This document shows positions 1 through 8,925 of a stretch of DNA of 56,176 nucleotides, piece after piece. Origin of the DNA: Actinomycetota bacterium (GTDB taxonomy: Bacteria; Actinomycetota; Thermoleophilia; Solirubrobacterales; Solirubrobacteraceae); NCBI GenBank assembly GCA_005888335.1, contig VAWY01000133.1, positions 1-56,176 on the forward strand, read 5' to 3'. The notes beneath the pieces are model-generated. The model made no database searches and had not been told where the DNA came from. It was given only the letters and a program-made list of their open reading frames with translations. Each line of letters begins with the position of its first letter. Within the stretch, counting starts at the first letter, position 1. A program made the translations under genes and the position numbers.

Positions 1-40
1 ACCCGCCGCAGATCACCAGCCCCGGGGCGAGTCGCCGTGC

Positions 41-673
41 CTAGCCGCTCTCGGCGAGCCGCACCACCAGGTCGGCCCGATGGGCCGTCCGGGCCACGAC
101 CTCCGCGTTGCGCTGATCGCTGCCCATCGTCCACTCCCTCGCCTCGCCGGGCGCCTTGCCGAACGCGACGTGACGCTTCACGAGCCGCTCGATGCGGGTC
201 TCCTCGTCGACCTCGACGTACCACGACTCGTCGAGGAGTGCTCGCACCCCGTCCCATCCGCCGTGCTCGAGCAGGAGGTAGTTGCCCTCTGTCACGACGA
301 GCGGCACCGAGCGCGGAATCGCGATGGCGCCCGCGATCGGCTCCTCGATCTCCCGCCGGAACTCCGGGGCGTACACGACGGAGTCGGTGGCGTCCCGCAG
401 GCGCCGCAGCAGCGCGACGTACCCGTCGGCGTCGAAGGTGTCGGGCGCGCCCATGCGGTCGCGCCGGCCGAGCCGGACCAGCTCGGCCTGCGCGAGGTGG
501 AAGCCGTCCATCGGCACGAGCGCGGCCGCGTCGCCGAGCTGCGCGACGACCAGCCGGGCCACGGTCGACTTGCCGCCGCCGGGTGGCCCGACGATCCCGA
601 GGATGCGCCGGCGGCCCGAGGCGACCAGGCGCCTCGCGCGCTCAAGGAGCGTGGTCGGGGCCGCGACGATCAC
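41..673 (-). CDS. P-loop nucleoside/carbohydrate kinase family protein
   Basis: A cytosolic kinase of about 210 residues of the uridine kinase/pantothenate kinase-like P-loop fold. The Walker A motif GPPGGGKST lies near residue 30, followed by VPMDGFH, a substrate-loop motif typical of these small-molecule kinases, and by VVTEGNYLLLE, the usual second core strand. The phosphate acceptor cannot be read from sequence; actinobacterial homologues are annotated as nucleoside/nucleotide kinase or fructose transport-linked kinase. The chosen GTG start (671-673) overlaps the TAG stop of the upstream aldo/keto reductase as TAGTG, suggesting translational coupling. An in-frame GTG at 697 would add eight residues. 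The last gene of a two-gene minus-strand unit. Confidence 0.75.
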   Translation of the reverse strand: MIVAAPTTLLERARRLVASGRRRILGIVGPPGGGKSTVARLVVAQLGDAAALVPMDGFHLAQAELVRLGRRDRMGAPDTFDADGYVALLRRLRDATDSVVYAPEFRREIEEPIAGAIAIPRSVPLVVTEGNYLLLEHGGWDGVRALLDESWYVEVDEETRIERLVKRHVAFGKAPGEAREWTMGSDQRNAEVVARTAHRADLVVRLAESG

Positions 674-1698
674 TAGGCGGTGCTCGGCTCCCTCCACAGG
701 TCGACGCCGCCGTCCACGGCGAGCGGTTCGATGCGCGCGAGCTGCTCGTCGCTGAAGCCGAGGTTGCGCACCGCCTCCAGGCTGTCCTCGAGCTGGCGCA
801 CGCTCGATGCGCCGATCAGCGTGGACGTCACGCGGGGGTCGCGCAGCGTCCAGGCGATCGCCATCTGCGCCAGCGACTGCCCGCGCTCCTTCGCGATCTC
901 GTTCAGCGCCCGGACGCGGCGCAGGTTCTCGTCGCTGAGGTGCTCCCCGGCGAGCGTCGTGTGCCGGGCGGCGCGCGAGTCCTCAGGGATGCCCGCGAGG
1001 TAGCGATCGGTCAGCACGCCCTGGGCGAGCGGGGAGAAGCCGATGCAGCCGGCGCCCTGCTCGGCGAGCACGTCGAGGAGCCCGCGCTCGATCCAGCGGT
1101 TGAACATCGAGTAGTTCGGCTGGTGGATGAGCAGCGGCGTCCCGAGATCGCGCAGGATCGTGGCGGCCTCGGCGGTGCGCTCGGCGGAGTAGGAGGAGAT
1201 CCCGGCGTAGAGCGCCTTGCCCTGCCGCACGGCCGCGTCGAGCGCGCCCATCGTCTCGTCGATCGGCGTCTCGGGGTCGTAGCGGTGCGAGTAGAAGATG
1301 TCGACGTACTCGAGCCCCATCCGGCGCAGGCTCTGGTCGAGGCTCGCCAGGAGGTACTTGCGCGAACCGCCGAAGCCGTAGGGGCCCGGCAACATGTCCC
1401 ACCCCGCCTTCGTCGAGACGATCAGCTCGTCGCGGTGGGCGGCGAAGTCCTCGCGCAGGATCCGCCCGAAGTTGACCTCGGCGGATCCGTACGGGGGCCC
1501 GTAGTTGTTCGCCAGGTCGAAGTGCGTCACGCCGAGGTCGAACGCGCGGCGCAGAACGGCCCGCTGCACCTCGAGCGGCTTGTCGTCGCCGAAGTTGTGC
1601 CACAACCCGAGCGACACCACCGGCAGCTTGAGCCCGAACCGGCCGCTCCGCCGGTAGGGCATGGCCTCGTAGCGGCTGTCTTCGGCGACATAGGTCAT
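673..1698 (-). CDS. gpr: Aldo/keto reductase, L-glyceraldehyde 3-phosphate reductase type
   Basis: A 341-residue NADPH-dependent (beta/alpha)8 oxidoreductase. The start (SRYEAMPYRRSGRFGLKLP, then SLGLWHNFG) closely matches the E. coli YghZ/Gpr family, which reduces L-glyceraldehyde 3-phosphate and detoxifies methylglyoxal. The AKR catalytic tetrad is visible as Asp61, Tyr66 (DLANNYG), Lys97 (STKAGW) and His138 (YSHRYD). Length is normal for the family. The ATG at 1698 fits the family N-terminus. It precedes the P-loop kinase with overlapping stop/start, and diverges from a PfkB sugar kinase across 90 bp, so a shared sugar-phosphate context is plausible. The true substrate is inferred only from family membership. 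Confidence 0.88.
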   Translation of the reverse strand: MTYVAEDSRYEAMPYRRSGRFGLKLPVVSLGLWHNFGDDKPLEVQRAVLRRAFDLGVTHFDLANNYGPPYGSAEVNFGRILREDFAAHRDELIVSTKAGWDMLPGPYGFGGSRKYLLASLDQSLRRMGLEYVDIFYSHRYDPETPIDETMGALDAAVRQGKALYAGISSYSAERTAEAATILRDLGTPLLIHQPNYSMFNRWIERGLLDVLAEQGAGCIGFSPLAQGVLTDRYLAGIPEDSRAARHTTLAGEHLSDENLRRVRALNEIAKERGQSLAQMAIAWTLRDPRVTSTLIGASSVRQLEDSLEAVRNLGFSDEQLARIEPLAVDGGVDLWREPSTA

Positions 1699-1788
1699 CT
1701 CGGCATCCTCGCGGGGTCAGCCGCGCTCCGCGGCGTCGCGGGAACCTCGTACGGCTCGGGCACGCTCCGTCGGTCATGATGACGCGTC

Positions 1789-2745
1789 GTGACCGGGCCG
1801 ACCGCGAACTCGCTTGTCGCCGAGGACGTGATCCTGGTCGGCGGCGAGGCGCTCTACGACCTCGTCGTCGGGGCCTCCGACGAGGTGCGCGCCCACCCGG
1901 GCGGCGGGCCGTTCAACACCGCACGGACCATCGGCCGCCTGCAGCAGCCCGTCGCTTTCCTCGGGCGGCTGTCGACCGATCGCTTCGGGACGACGCTCGA
2001 GCGCATGCTCGGCAGCGACGGCGTCCGCCTCGACGCCGTGATCCGCACCGACGAGCCGACGACGCTGGCCCTGGCCGAGATCGACGAGACGGGCAGCGCG
2101 CGCTACCGCTTCTACGAGCGCGCCACCTCCGCGCCCGGCCTGACCACGGAGGCGGCGGTGGCCGCGCTGCCGTCAGCGGTGGGCATCCTGCACGTCGGGA
2201 CGCTCGGCCTGACGCTCGAGCCGATGGCCACCGCGCTCGAGGCGGTCGTCGAGGAGCTCGCCGGCGACGCACTCGTCGCCGTCGACCCGAACTGCCGGCC
2301 GTGGGTGATCAGCGATCCCGACGGCTACCGGCGGCGGCTGCGCAGGGTGCTCGGGCGCAGCCACCTCGTCAAGGTCAGCGAGGACGACCTGGCCTGGCTC
2401 GATCCCCAGCGCCCGCCGGCCGCGGCGGCGCGGATGATGCTCGAAGCCGGCCCCGCCGTCGTCTTGCTTACGCGCGGCGGCGACGGCGTCACCGTCGTGA
2501 TGCGCGACGGCGAGCTCGCGGTGGCCGCCCCGCCCGTCGAGGTCGTCGACACCATCGGCGCTGGCGACGCGTTCAGCGGCGGCTTCCTGGCGTGGTGGCG
2601 GTCACACGGCCTGGGCATCGAGGCGCTGACGGATCGCGAAGTCGTCCTCGAGGCGACCCGCTTCGCCGCGCTCGTCGCCGCGAAGACGTGCGAGCGGCCG
2701 GGCGCGTCACCGCCCTACCTCAGCGAGCTGGAGCTGCCGGCGTAG
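1789..2745 (+). CDS. PfkB-family carbohydrate kinase, fructokinase-like
   Basis: A ribokinase-fold sugar kinase of 318 residues. The N-terminal substrate motif GGGPFNTART and the C-terminal signature DTIGAGDAFSGGF, with catalytic Asp260 in GAGD, are intact, as is the internal DPNCRPWV strand often seen in fructokinases. It should transfer the ATP gamma-phosphate to a hydroxyl of a sugar such as fructose; specificity is not readable. The GTG at 1789 begins just before the conserved beta strand (VILVGGEALYDLV); no Shine-Dalgarno sequence is seen, so a leaderless transcript is possible. It diverges from the aldo/keto reductase and converges on the HD-GYP gene 20 bp away. Confidence 0.85.
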   Translation: MTGPTANSLVAEDVILVGGEALYDLVVGASDEVRAHPGGGPFNTARTIGRLQQPVAFLGRLSTDRFGTTLERMLGSDGVRLDAVIRTDEPTTLALAEIDETGSARYRFYERATSAPGLTTEAAVAALPSAVGILHVGTLGLTLEPMATALEAVVEELAGDALVAVDPNCRPWVISDPDGYRRRLRRVLGRSHLVKVSEDDLAWLDPQRPPAAAARMMLEAGPAVVLLTRGGDGVTVVMRDGELAVAAPPVEVVDTIGAGDAFSGGFLAWWRSHGLGIEALTDREVVLEATRFAALVAAKTCERPGASPPYLSELELPA

Positions 2746-2765
2746 CGCGGGCGCTCGGCGCCGCG

Positions 2766-3842
2766 TCAGGCGGCGGCGAGCTCGACTTCGGTGTCGACGG
2801 GCCGCTCGCCCGCGGGGAAGCGCACCCACGGGCAGTCGGGGTGGTCGGGGTCGACGCGCGCGACGACGCCGACCTCGCCGTCCGGCAGCCGCAGCTCGCT
2901 GCCGATCGGGTATGGGTGCACGACCCGGCGGAAGACCTGGACGACCTCGGGGTCGAAGGCGGCGCCGGCGTCGTCGAGGATGACCTCGACGCCGCGGTAG
3001 GGAGGGCGGGCCGGGTGGTAGGGCCGCTCGCTGGTCACCGCGTCGTAGACGTCGGCGACCGCGGCGATCCGCCCGAGCTGATGGATGTGGCGCCCGGAGA
3101 GCCCGTTCGGGTAGCCGCCGCCGTCCCAGCGCTCGTGGTGCTCGCGCACGACGGCGCGCACGAGCGGCGAGTAGCCGTCACCGGAGAGCATGTCGGCGCC
3201 CTCGTCCGGATGGGAGCGCATGACCGCCATCTCCTCGTCGGTGAGCCTGCCGGGCTTGTTGAGGATGGCGAGGGGGATGCGCATCTTGCCGACGTCGTGG
3301 ACCAGGAGGCCGAGGCCGAGCAGGTGCAGCCGGCGGTCGACGTCGTCGAAGCGCCGGCGGCCGCGGTCATCCTGCCAGCCGCTCGTGCCGAACAGCTCGC
3401 GGCCGAGCAGCAGGCCGAGCGCGCAGACGTCGATCGAGTGCTGGTGGGTGTAGGCGTCGGCGGCGGCCAGATCGTCGAGGACGACCGAGGCGCCGGGATG
3501 CTGCGCGACGCTCTCGGCGATGTCGTCGACGACCTTGTGCAGCTCGCCGAGCGCCTCCGGGCTGAGGCGCTGGCCGCCGGCGACCGCCTGGCGCGCGCCC
3601 TCCATGGCCTTGGTGACGGCGCGCGCCGAGCGCTCGCGGACGGCGGGGGAGACCAGGTCGCGCGGCTCGATGCCCTCGGAGAGGTCGTCGTGGACCCAGA
3701 CCGCGTGGATGCCGGCGTCGGCAAGCGCGCGGGCGTAGCGCTCGTTGAGCGTCGCGTTCGAACGCAGCAGCGGCATCTGGCGGGGGTCGACGGCCGGGAT
3801 GTTCCGGGCGAGGCGCATCCCCACCGCGCGCATGACGGGCAT
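2766..3842 (-). CDS. HD-GYP domain cyclic di-GMP phosphodiesterase-like protein
   Basis: 358 residues. The C-terminal half carries a full HD-GYP domain: YTHQHS near residue 131, the metal-binding HD with downstream lysine and IP (HDVGKMRIP, residues 182-190), then HHERWDGGGYP (residues 235-245), the GYP signature, and DVYDAVTSERPY. Family members hydrolyse cyclic di-GMP to pGpG or GMP. The N-terminal 130 residues (NIPAVDPRQMPLLRSNATL) resemble the small domain preceding many HD-GYP proteins rather than a receiver. A C-terminal 60-residue beta-rich tail follows. I chose the ATG at 3842 because a more upstream ATG at 3956 would overlap the divergent gene by 46 bases and adds 38 low-quality residues. 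Confidence 0.88.
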   Translation of the reverse strand: MPVMRAVGMRLARNIPAVDPRQMPLLRSNATLNERYARALADAGIHAVWVHDDLSEGIEPRDLVSPAVRERSARAVTKAMEGARQAVAGGQRLSPEALGELHKVVDDIAESVAQHPGASVVLDDLAAADAYTHQHSIDVCALGLLLGRELFGTSGWQDDRGRRRFDDVDRRLHLLGLGLLVHDVGKMRIPLAILNKPGRLTDEEMAVMRSHPDEGADMLSGDGYSPLVRAVVREHHERWDGGGYPNGLSGRHIHQLGRIAAVADVYDAVTSERPYHPARPPYRGVEVILDDAGAAFDPEVVQVFRRVVHPYPIGSELRLPDGEVGVVARVDPDHPDCPWVRFPAGERPVDTEVELAAA

Positions 3843-3895
3843 GAGTCGCACGCCTGGGTGATCGGCAATACCAGCGGAATCTTGCGTTCGGGGTC

Positions 3896-3901
3896 TACCG
3901 T
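3896..3901 (+). promoter_or_regulatory. Candidate -10 element (TACCGT) of the GGT-like gene
   Basis: TACCGT fits the actinobacterial TANNNT -10 pattern and lies nine bases before the ATG at 3911, with no Shine-Dalgarno sequence between, as expected for a leaderless transcript. No convincing -35 box at 17 bp. Confidence 0.35.
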
Positions 3902-3910
3902 GCCGACGGC

Positions 3911-5326
3911 ATGACGGCTCGGCCCCCGAGCTTCGCCGCCCGCGCGATGGCCGCAACGAGCCAGCCGCTGGCCACGCTGGCGGCGCTGCGGCTGCTCGAG
4001 CGCGGGGGCAACGCCGCCGACGCGGCGATCGGCGCGGCGGCCGTCCTGTCGGTCACCGAGCCGATGGCGACGGGCCTCGGCGGCGACGCCTTCGCGCTCG
4101 TCCGGCGCGACGGCGAGCCGGCCGGCCTGGACGCCGCGGGCCCCGCTCCGGCGGAGGCGCCACCGGACGCCCCTATCGCAGTCACCGGGCCGCAGTCGGT
4201 CACCGTGCCGGGCGCGGTTGCCGGCTGGGCGGCGCTGTCGGAGCGCTTCGGGCGGCTCGGGCTCGACGCGTGCCTGGCGAGCGCCGTCGACGCGGCCGCG
4301 AACGGGTTCGCCGTCGGCGCGCGCACCGCCGCCGAGTGGCGGCGCGCTCCGGCGCTCCCCGGCGGCTTCGGCCCGGCGCCGCGGGCGGGCGCGACGTTCC
4401 GCCACCCCGAGCTGGCGGCGAGCCTGCGCGCGATCGCCGAGGAGGGCCCGCAGACCTTCTACACCGGCGCCACCGGGCGGGCGATCGCCTCGGCGTGCTG
4501 GCTGAGCGAGGCCGACCTCGCCGGCTACGAGCCGCGCTGGGTCGCGCCGCTGCGCCACGGCTATCGCGGCGTGGAGGTCGTCGAGCTGCCGCCGCCGACG
4601 CAGGGCGTCGCCGCGCTCGAGGCGCTCGCGCTGCTCGAGCGGGCAGCGCCGACGCCGGCGAACGCGGTGACGAGCGTGCGGCTGGCCCTGGAGGACGCGC
4701 TCGCCACCGTGCGCGACGGCGCCGACGTCACCGGCCTGCTCGAGGCGGGCTTCGTCGCGCAGCGGCTGTGCGCCGCCGCGCGGGAGGTTCGCGAGCCGGC
4801 GGGCGGCACGGTGTACCTGTGCGTCGTCGACGAGGACCGCATGGCGGTGTCGTTCATCCAGAGCCTGTTCGGCGCCTTCGGCTCCGGCGTCGTCGCGCCC
4901 GGCACGGGGATCGTGCTGCACAACCGGGGCGCGTGCTTCGCGGTCGGCGGCGCGGTCGAGCCGGGCCGGCGCCCGTACCACACGCTCATGCCGGGCCTGC
5001 TCCTGCGCGACGGGGGCCTGCTCGGCCCGTTCGGGGTCATGGGCGCCTTCATCCAGGCCCAGGCCCAGGTGCAGTTCGTCAGCGCGGTCGTCGACGAGGG
5101 GCTCGACCCGCAGGCGGCGCTCGACCGGCCGCGCTTCCGCGTCGACCGACGGCTGCTGCGGCTGGAGGAGGGGCTCGACCCCGGCGCCTTCGCGGGCCTC
5201 GGCCTCGAGGTGCGCCGGGAGGGCGACATCACGGAGTTCGGCGGCGGCCAGGCAATCCTGGCCGCCGCCGAAGGGCTCGTGGGCGGCAGCGACTCCCGCA
5301 AGGACGGGGTCGCCGCCGGGTTCTGA
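3911..5326 (+). CDS. Gamma-glutamyltransferase family protein (Ntn hydrolase)
   Basis: 471 residues, shorter than the 530-580 usual for secreted gamma-glutamyltranspeptidases and without a signal peptide, so probably cytosolic, like YwrD-type homologues. Family motifs include GGNAADAAIGAAAVLSVTEP, TGLGGDAF and VPGAVAGW. The autoprocessing threonine is probably Thr300 (PAGGTVYLCVVD), replacing the usual TTHFSVVD, and would become the N-terminal nucleophile of the small subunit. GAFGSGV and RRPYHTLMPG match the gamma-glutamyl pocket region. Substrate could be glutathione, gamma-glutamyl peptides or a cephalosporin-like amide; not decidable. A TACCGT hexamer ends nine bases before the ATG. Converges on the next gene with a one-base gap. 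Confidence 0.85.
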   Translation: MTARPPSFAARAMAATSQPLATLAALRLLERGGNAADAAIGAAAVLSVTEPMATGLGGDAFALVRRDGEPAGLDAAGPAPAEAPPDAPIAVTGPQSVTVPGAVAGWAALSERFGRLGLDACLASAVDAAANGFAVGARTAAEWRRAPALPGGFGPAPRAGATFRHPELAASLRAIAEEGPQTFYTGATGRAIASACWLSEADLAGYEPRWVAPLRHGYRGVEVVELPPPTQGVAALEALALLERAAPTPANAVTSVRLALEDALATVRDGADVTGLLEAGFVAQRLCAAAREVREPAGGTVYLCVVDEDRMAVSFIQSLFGAFGSGVVAPGTGIVLHNRGACFAVGGAVEPGRRPYHTLMPGLLLRDGGLLGPFGVMGAFIQAQAQVQFVSAVVDEGLDPQAALDRPRFRVDRRLLRLEEGLDPGAFAGLGLEVRREGDITEFGGGQAILAAAEGLVGGSDSRKDGVAAGF

Positions 5327-5327
5327 C

Positions 5328-5924
5328 CTACGGGGCCGGGAGCGGGTCGGCGTTGCGGGAGTTGAACACCTGCACGCCGGCCTCGTTGTCACCGTCGAAC
5401 GGGGTGACGGGGCTGTTCTTGCCGAGGCAGAAGTCGTCGTCCTTGGGGTCGGCGAACCACATGCCGACCCGGTTGAGGTCGACGCGCACGCGCTGGCCGT
5501 TGACGAGCTGCGACGAGAACGCCTCTTCGACGATCAGCTTGAACCGGTTGTCGGCGTTGCCGTTCTCGTCGGTGGTGATGTCGCCGATGTACTCGGCCGC
5601 GCCGAAGGGCGACGCCGCCTGCTCGAGCAGGAAGACGGTGTAGTCGCGGTTCGGCGCCAGGTGGCGCGCCGACACGTTGAAGATGTCGAAGCCGAGCTGA
5701 TCGGTGGTCAGGTCGACTGCGATCTTCACGCGCGCGTCGGGCAGGCACTGGGCGAGCTTGTCCGACGACGGGTCGAGCCGGGCCCGGACCTCGTCGGCCG
5801 AGGCGGCGGCGCGCGCCTCGGGCGTGCCGGAGCCGTAGCTCGACGAGGTGCCGAGCGCGCTGACGGCCGCGACCGCGAGCGCCACGAGGGCGACGGCGAT
5901 GGCGGACTTGAGGATGCGGTGCAT
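5328..5924 (-). CDS. Secreted protein of unknown function
   Basis: 198 residues. A Sec signal peptide is clear (MHRILKSAIAVALVALAVAAVSA), then a Ser/Gly-rich mature start, then one compact beta-rich domain of about 150 residues (VKIAVDLTTDQLGFDIFNV, NRDYTVFLLEQ, YIGDITTDENGNADNRFKL). The layout, hydrophobic strands plus a 'T.DENGNA' hinge, is reminiscent of small secreted beta-sandwich domains that describe a quantity and its downstream modification, but I do not recognise a named family. Two cysteines (in AQCLPD and DDFCLGK) could form a disulfide. It diverges from the monooxygenase locus across 116 bp and ends one base from the GGT-like gene, so it is probably monocistronic. No function is proposed. 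Confidence 0.7.
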   Translation of the reverse strand: MHRILKSAIAVALVALAVAAVSALGTSSSYGSGTPEARAAASADEVRARLDPSSDKLAQCLPDARVKIAVDLTTDQLGFDIFNVSARHLAPNRDYTVFLLEQAASPFGAAEYIGDITTDENGNADNRFKLIVEEAFSSQLVNGQRVRVDLNRVGMWFADPKDDDFCLGKNSPVTPFDGDNEAGVQVFNSRNADPLPAP

Positions 5925-6040
5925 TGATGACCTCGCGGGGGAGGGGACAGGGACGCTGGACCGGCGCCGCGAACGCTCCCGGCCGGCGCTTACGGCGCGA
6001 CTACCGCCGCGTTACCGTCGCGCGTGATACGACTCGGCGC

Positions 6041-7451
6041 GTGAACGTCGCCGTCATCGGCAGCGGCTTCGCCGGCATCGGCATGGGCGTCGCCCTGCGG
6101 CGCGCGGGGGTGGAGTCGTTTTCGATCTTCGACCGCGCCGAGCGCGTCGGCGGCGTGTGGCGCGACAACACGTACCCCGGCCTCACCTGCGACGTCCCCT
6201 CGCACCTGTACTCGTTCTCCTTCGAGCCCAAGCGCGACTGGACCAGGCGGTTCTCCCCGCGCGAGGAGATCCTCGCGTACCTCGAGCACTGCGTCGCCGA
6301 GTACGGCCTGGACGACCACCTGCGCCTCGGCACGGACGTCGCCCAGGCGACGTTCGACGAGGACGCCCGGCGCTGGCGGCTGGAGACCGCCGCGGGCGAG
6401 ACGGTCGAGGCCGACGTCGTCGTCACCGCGACCGGCCAGCTCAGCCGCCCGTCGATCCCGCGCCTGCCCGGCCTCGAGCGCTTCGCCGGGCGCGCGTTCC
6501 ACTCGGCGCGGTGGGAGCACGACCACGACCTCACGGGCCGCAACGTGGCCGCGGTGGGCACGGGCGCCAGCGCCATCCAGTACATCCCGGAGATCGCGCC
6601 GCGCGTCGGGCGGCTGCAGGTCTACCAGCGCTCGGCGCCCTGGGTCATCCCCAAGATGGACCGCGAGTACCCGGAGCGCGCACGCCGGCTCGTCGAGCGC
6701 ATGCCGCTGCTCCAGGACGCCGCCCGCCTGGGCTTCTGGGCCTACTTCGAGGTGCTGATCACGGGCTTCGTGGGGCCGCGGTTCGCGCTCGCGCCCGTCT
6801 GTGCGCGACCGCCGCCTGCGCCGCACGCTCAAGCCCGACTACGCGCTCGGCTGCAAGCGCGTCCTGATCTCCAGCGACTACTACAAGGCGCTCGTGCGCC
6901 CGAACGTGGAGCTCGTGACGGAGGCGATCCGCGAGGTCACGCCGGACGGCATCGTCACCGACGACGGCGTCGAGCGCCCCGCCGACACGATCATCTTCGG
7001 CACCGGCTTTCGGACGACCGAGTTCCTCGCCCCGATGGAGGTCCGCGGCCTCGGCGAGCGCGAGCTCAACGAGGCGTGGCGCGGCGGCGCCGAGGCGTTC
7101 CTGGGCATGGCCGTCTCGGGCTTCCCGAACTTCTTCATGCTCTACGGCCCCAACACCAACCTCGGCTCGGGCTCGATCATCTACATGCTCGAGAGCCAGA
7201 TCCGCTACGTGCTCGAGGCGGTGCGCGCCCTGTCGTCCAACGGCCGCGCCTACCTCGACGTGCGGCCGGAGGTCCAGCGCGAGTTCGACGAGGAGATGCA
7301 GCGCCGCCTCGGCGACTCGGTGTGGTCGAGCTGCTCGAGCTGGTACCGGACCGCGTCCGGGCGCGTCACCAACAACTGGCCCGGCTACATGTCCGAGTAC
7401 CGGCGCCGGACGCGCCGGCTCGAGCCAGCCGACTACCGCCTCGTGGCCTAG
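6041..7451 (+). pseudogene. Flavin-containing (Baeyer-Villiger-type) monooxygenase, frameshifted
   Basis: Two frames together encode one class B flavoprotein monooxygenase. The first part (GTG at 6041 to about 6800) has the FAD motif VIGSGFAGIGMG, the DRAERVGGVWRDNTYPG segment and the NADPH-site region VAAVGTGASAIQ. The second, shifted by +1, resumes near 6801 (VRDRRLRRTLKPDYALGCKRVL) and continues through IIFGTGF, FFMLYGPNTNLGSGS and the C-terminus at 7451. Comparison with the family suggests that roughly ten residues (the RHLERQ-like helix) are missing at the junction, so a small deletion of length 3n+2 is likelier than a single-base error. Such enzymes oxidise ketones or heteroatoms. Either a recent pseudogene or an assembly error at 6780-6805. 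Confidence 0.8.
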
Positions 7452-7495
7452 GCCCGCCGCCGGGCGGGCGATCGGTGCGGCGCAGCCTCGTCATC

Positions 7496-8905
7496 ATGCC
7501 TGCGATGGCCGAGCGGACCCCGAGCGATGTCGCCGCGCAGAAGCGCACCGCCGCACTGAGCGTCGGCGCGGCCCTCCTGCTGGTCGCCGTCAAGCTCTCC
7601 GCCGGCCTGGCCAGCGGCTCGCTCGGCCTCATCGCGGAGGCCGCCCACTCCGGCACCGACCTTGTCGCCGCGCTGCTCACGCTGTTCGCGATCCGCATCG
7701 CGGTGCGTCCCGCCGACGAGCAGCACCACTACGGCCACGGCAAGGCCGAGCACCTCGCCGCGCTGGCCGAGAGCACCTTCCTCATCCTCGTCTCGGCCTT
7801 CCTGGGCTACCGCGCCGTCGGGCGACTCGTCGCCGGCGAGACCCCGCACGTGGACGCTACGTGGTGGACGTTCGCCGTCCTCGGCGTGGTCATCGCGATC
7901 GACACGTCACGCACAGTCGTCAGCGGCCGCGCCGCGCGGCGCCTCGAGTCGGCCGCGCTCGCGTCCAACGCGCTGCACTTCGCGTCCGACCTGGCGGGCT
8001 CGATCGCCGTGCTGATCGGCCTGATCTTCGTCGCCGCCGGCGAGCCGCGCGCCGACGCCGTCGCTGCGCTGATCGTGGCCGTCATCGTGCTCGGCGCGGC
8101 CGCCCGGCTCGCCGGGCAGTCGATCCAGGTCCTGATGGACCGCGCCGACGAGGACGCCATCCGCGCCGTGCGGGACGCCATCGAGCGCCTCGACGGCGTC
8201 GAGCTGCGGCGCGAGCGGGTCCGCTACGCCGCGGGGCGCCACTTCGTCGACCTCGTCGTCGCCGTGCGTGCCGACGCCGGGCTCGCGCAGGCCCACAGCG
8301 TCGCCGACGCCGTCGAGAGCGCCGTCACCGCCGTGCTGCCCGGGGCCGACGTCCTCGTCCACGTCGAGCCGCAGGCCGTGCATGGCGACGTGCGCCAGCG
8401 CGCGACGGTGGCCGCGCTGAGCGTCCCCGAGGTCAGCGAGGTGCACAACGTCCGGGTGATGAACGTCGACGGCGCCTACGAGCTGTCGCTGCACGTCAAG
8501 CTGCCGCGCGGGCTCTCGCTCCGCGAGGCGCACGAGATCGTCGAGCGCCTCGAGGGACGCCTGCGCGAGGCGATGCCCGAGCTGCGGGCCGTGCACACGC
8601 ACATCGAGCCCTTGTCGCGCACCGACTGGGCCAGCACCCCGCCGCGCGACGAGGTCGCCGACGCGCGCGAGGCGATCGCCGAGGTCGTCGAGCGCTACAC
8701 CGGCCAGGCGCCCGCGGGCGTGCAGTTCCGCGACGGCGAGCGCGGGCGCGTCGCGCTGATCGCCGTGCTGCTGCCCGCCGACCAGCCGCTGCCCAGCGCG
8801 CACCGCCGCGCCGGCGACATCGAGGAGGCCGTCCGCGAGCGCCGGCCCGAGCTGGCGGACGTGATCGTCCACACCGAGCCCGCCGCGCCGTCCTCGGCCG
8901 GCTGA
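7496..8905 (+). CDS. Cation diffusion facilitator transporter with three C-terminal domains
   Basis: 469 residues; ordinary CDF proteins have about 300. The membrane part has six hydrophobic segments, with the transition-metal site halves HSGTD (His51, Asp55) and HFASD (His161, Asp165), as in Zn2+/H+ antiporters, plus a cytosolic HHYGHGKAEH loop. After the last membrane helix come three successive ferredoxin-like cytosolic domains: about residues 218-290 (ends VLVHVEP), 295-375 (ends VHTHIEP) and 385-465 (ends VIVHTEP), recognisable by the repeated V.VH.EP ending. It probably exports Zn, Fe, Co or Mn. The ATG at 7496 is chosen because upstream in-frame sequence belongs to the frameshifted monooxygenase. 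Converges with the BTAD regulator 20 bp downstream. Confidence 0.9.
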   Translation: MPAMAERTPSDVAAQKRTAALSVGAALLLVAVKLSAGLASGSLGLIAEAAHSGTDLVAALLTLFAIRIAVRPADEQHHYGHGKAEHLAALAESTFLILVSAFLGYRAVGRLVAGETPHVDATWWTFAVLGVVIAIDTSRTVVSGRAARRLESAALASNALHFASDLAGSIAVLIGLIFVAAGEPRADAVAALIVAVIVLGAAARLAGQSIQVLMDRADEDAIRAVRDAIERLDGVELRRERVRYAAGRHFVDLVVAVRADAGLAQAHSVADAVESAVTAVLPGADVLVHVEPQAVHGDVRQRATVAALSVPEVSEVHNVRVMNVDGAYELSLHVKLPRGLSLREAHEIVERLEGRLREAMPELRAVHTHIEPLSRTDWASTPPRDEVADAREAIAEVVERYTGQAPAGVQFRDGERGRVALIAVLLPADQPLPSAHRRAGDIEEAVRERRPELADVIVHTEPAAPSSAG

Positions 8906-8925
8906 AGACCGCGATGCGACTAGGA

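Noticed and set aside
37..1779. Plus-strand 580-codon frame over the left-end genes
   Set aside because: Antisense of the P-loop kinase and aldo/keto reductase; very Arg-rich with no recognisable domain.
5924..8905. A single 993-codon frame spanning monooxygenase and cation efflux protein
   Set aside because: The middle third reads Arg/Pro-rich nonsense while the true monooxygenase continues in another frame; the joint frame arises from lack of stops in GC-rich DNA plus the frameshift.
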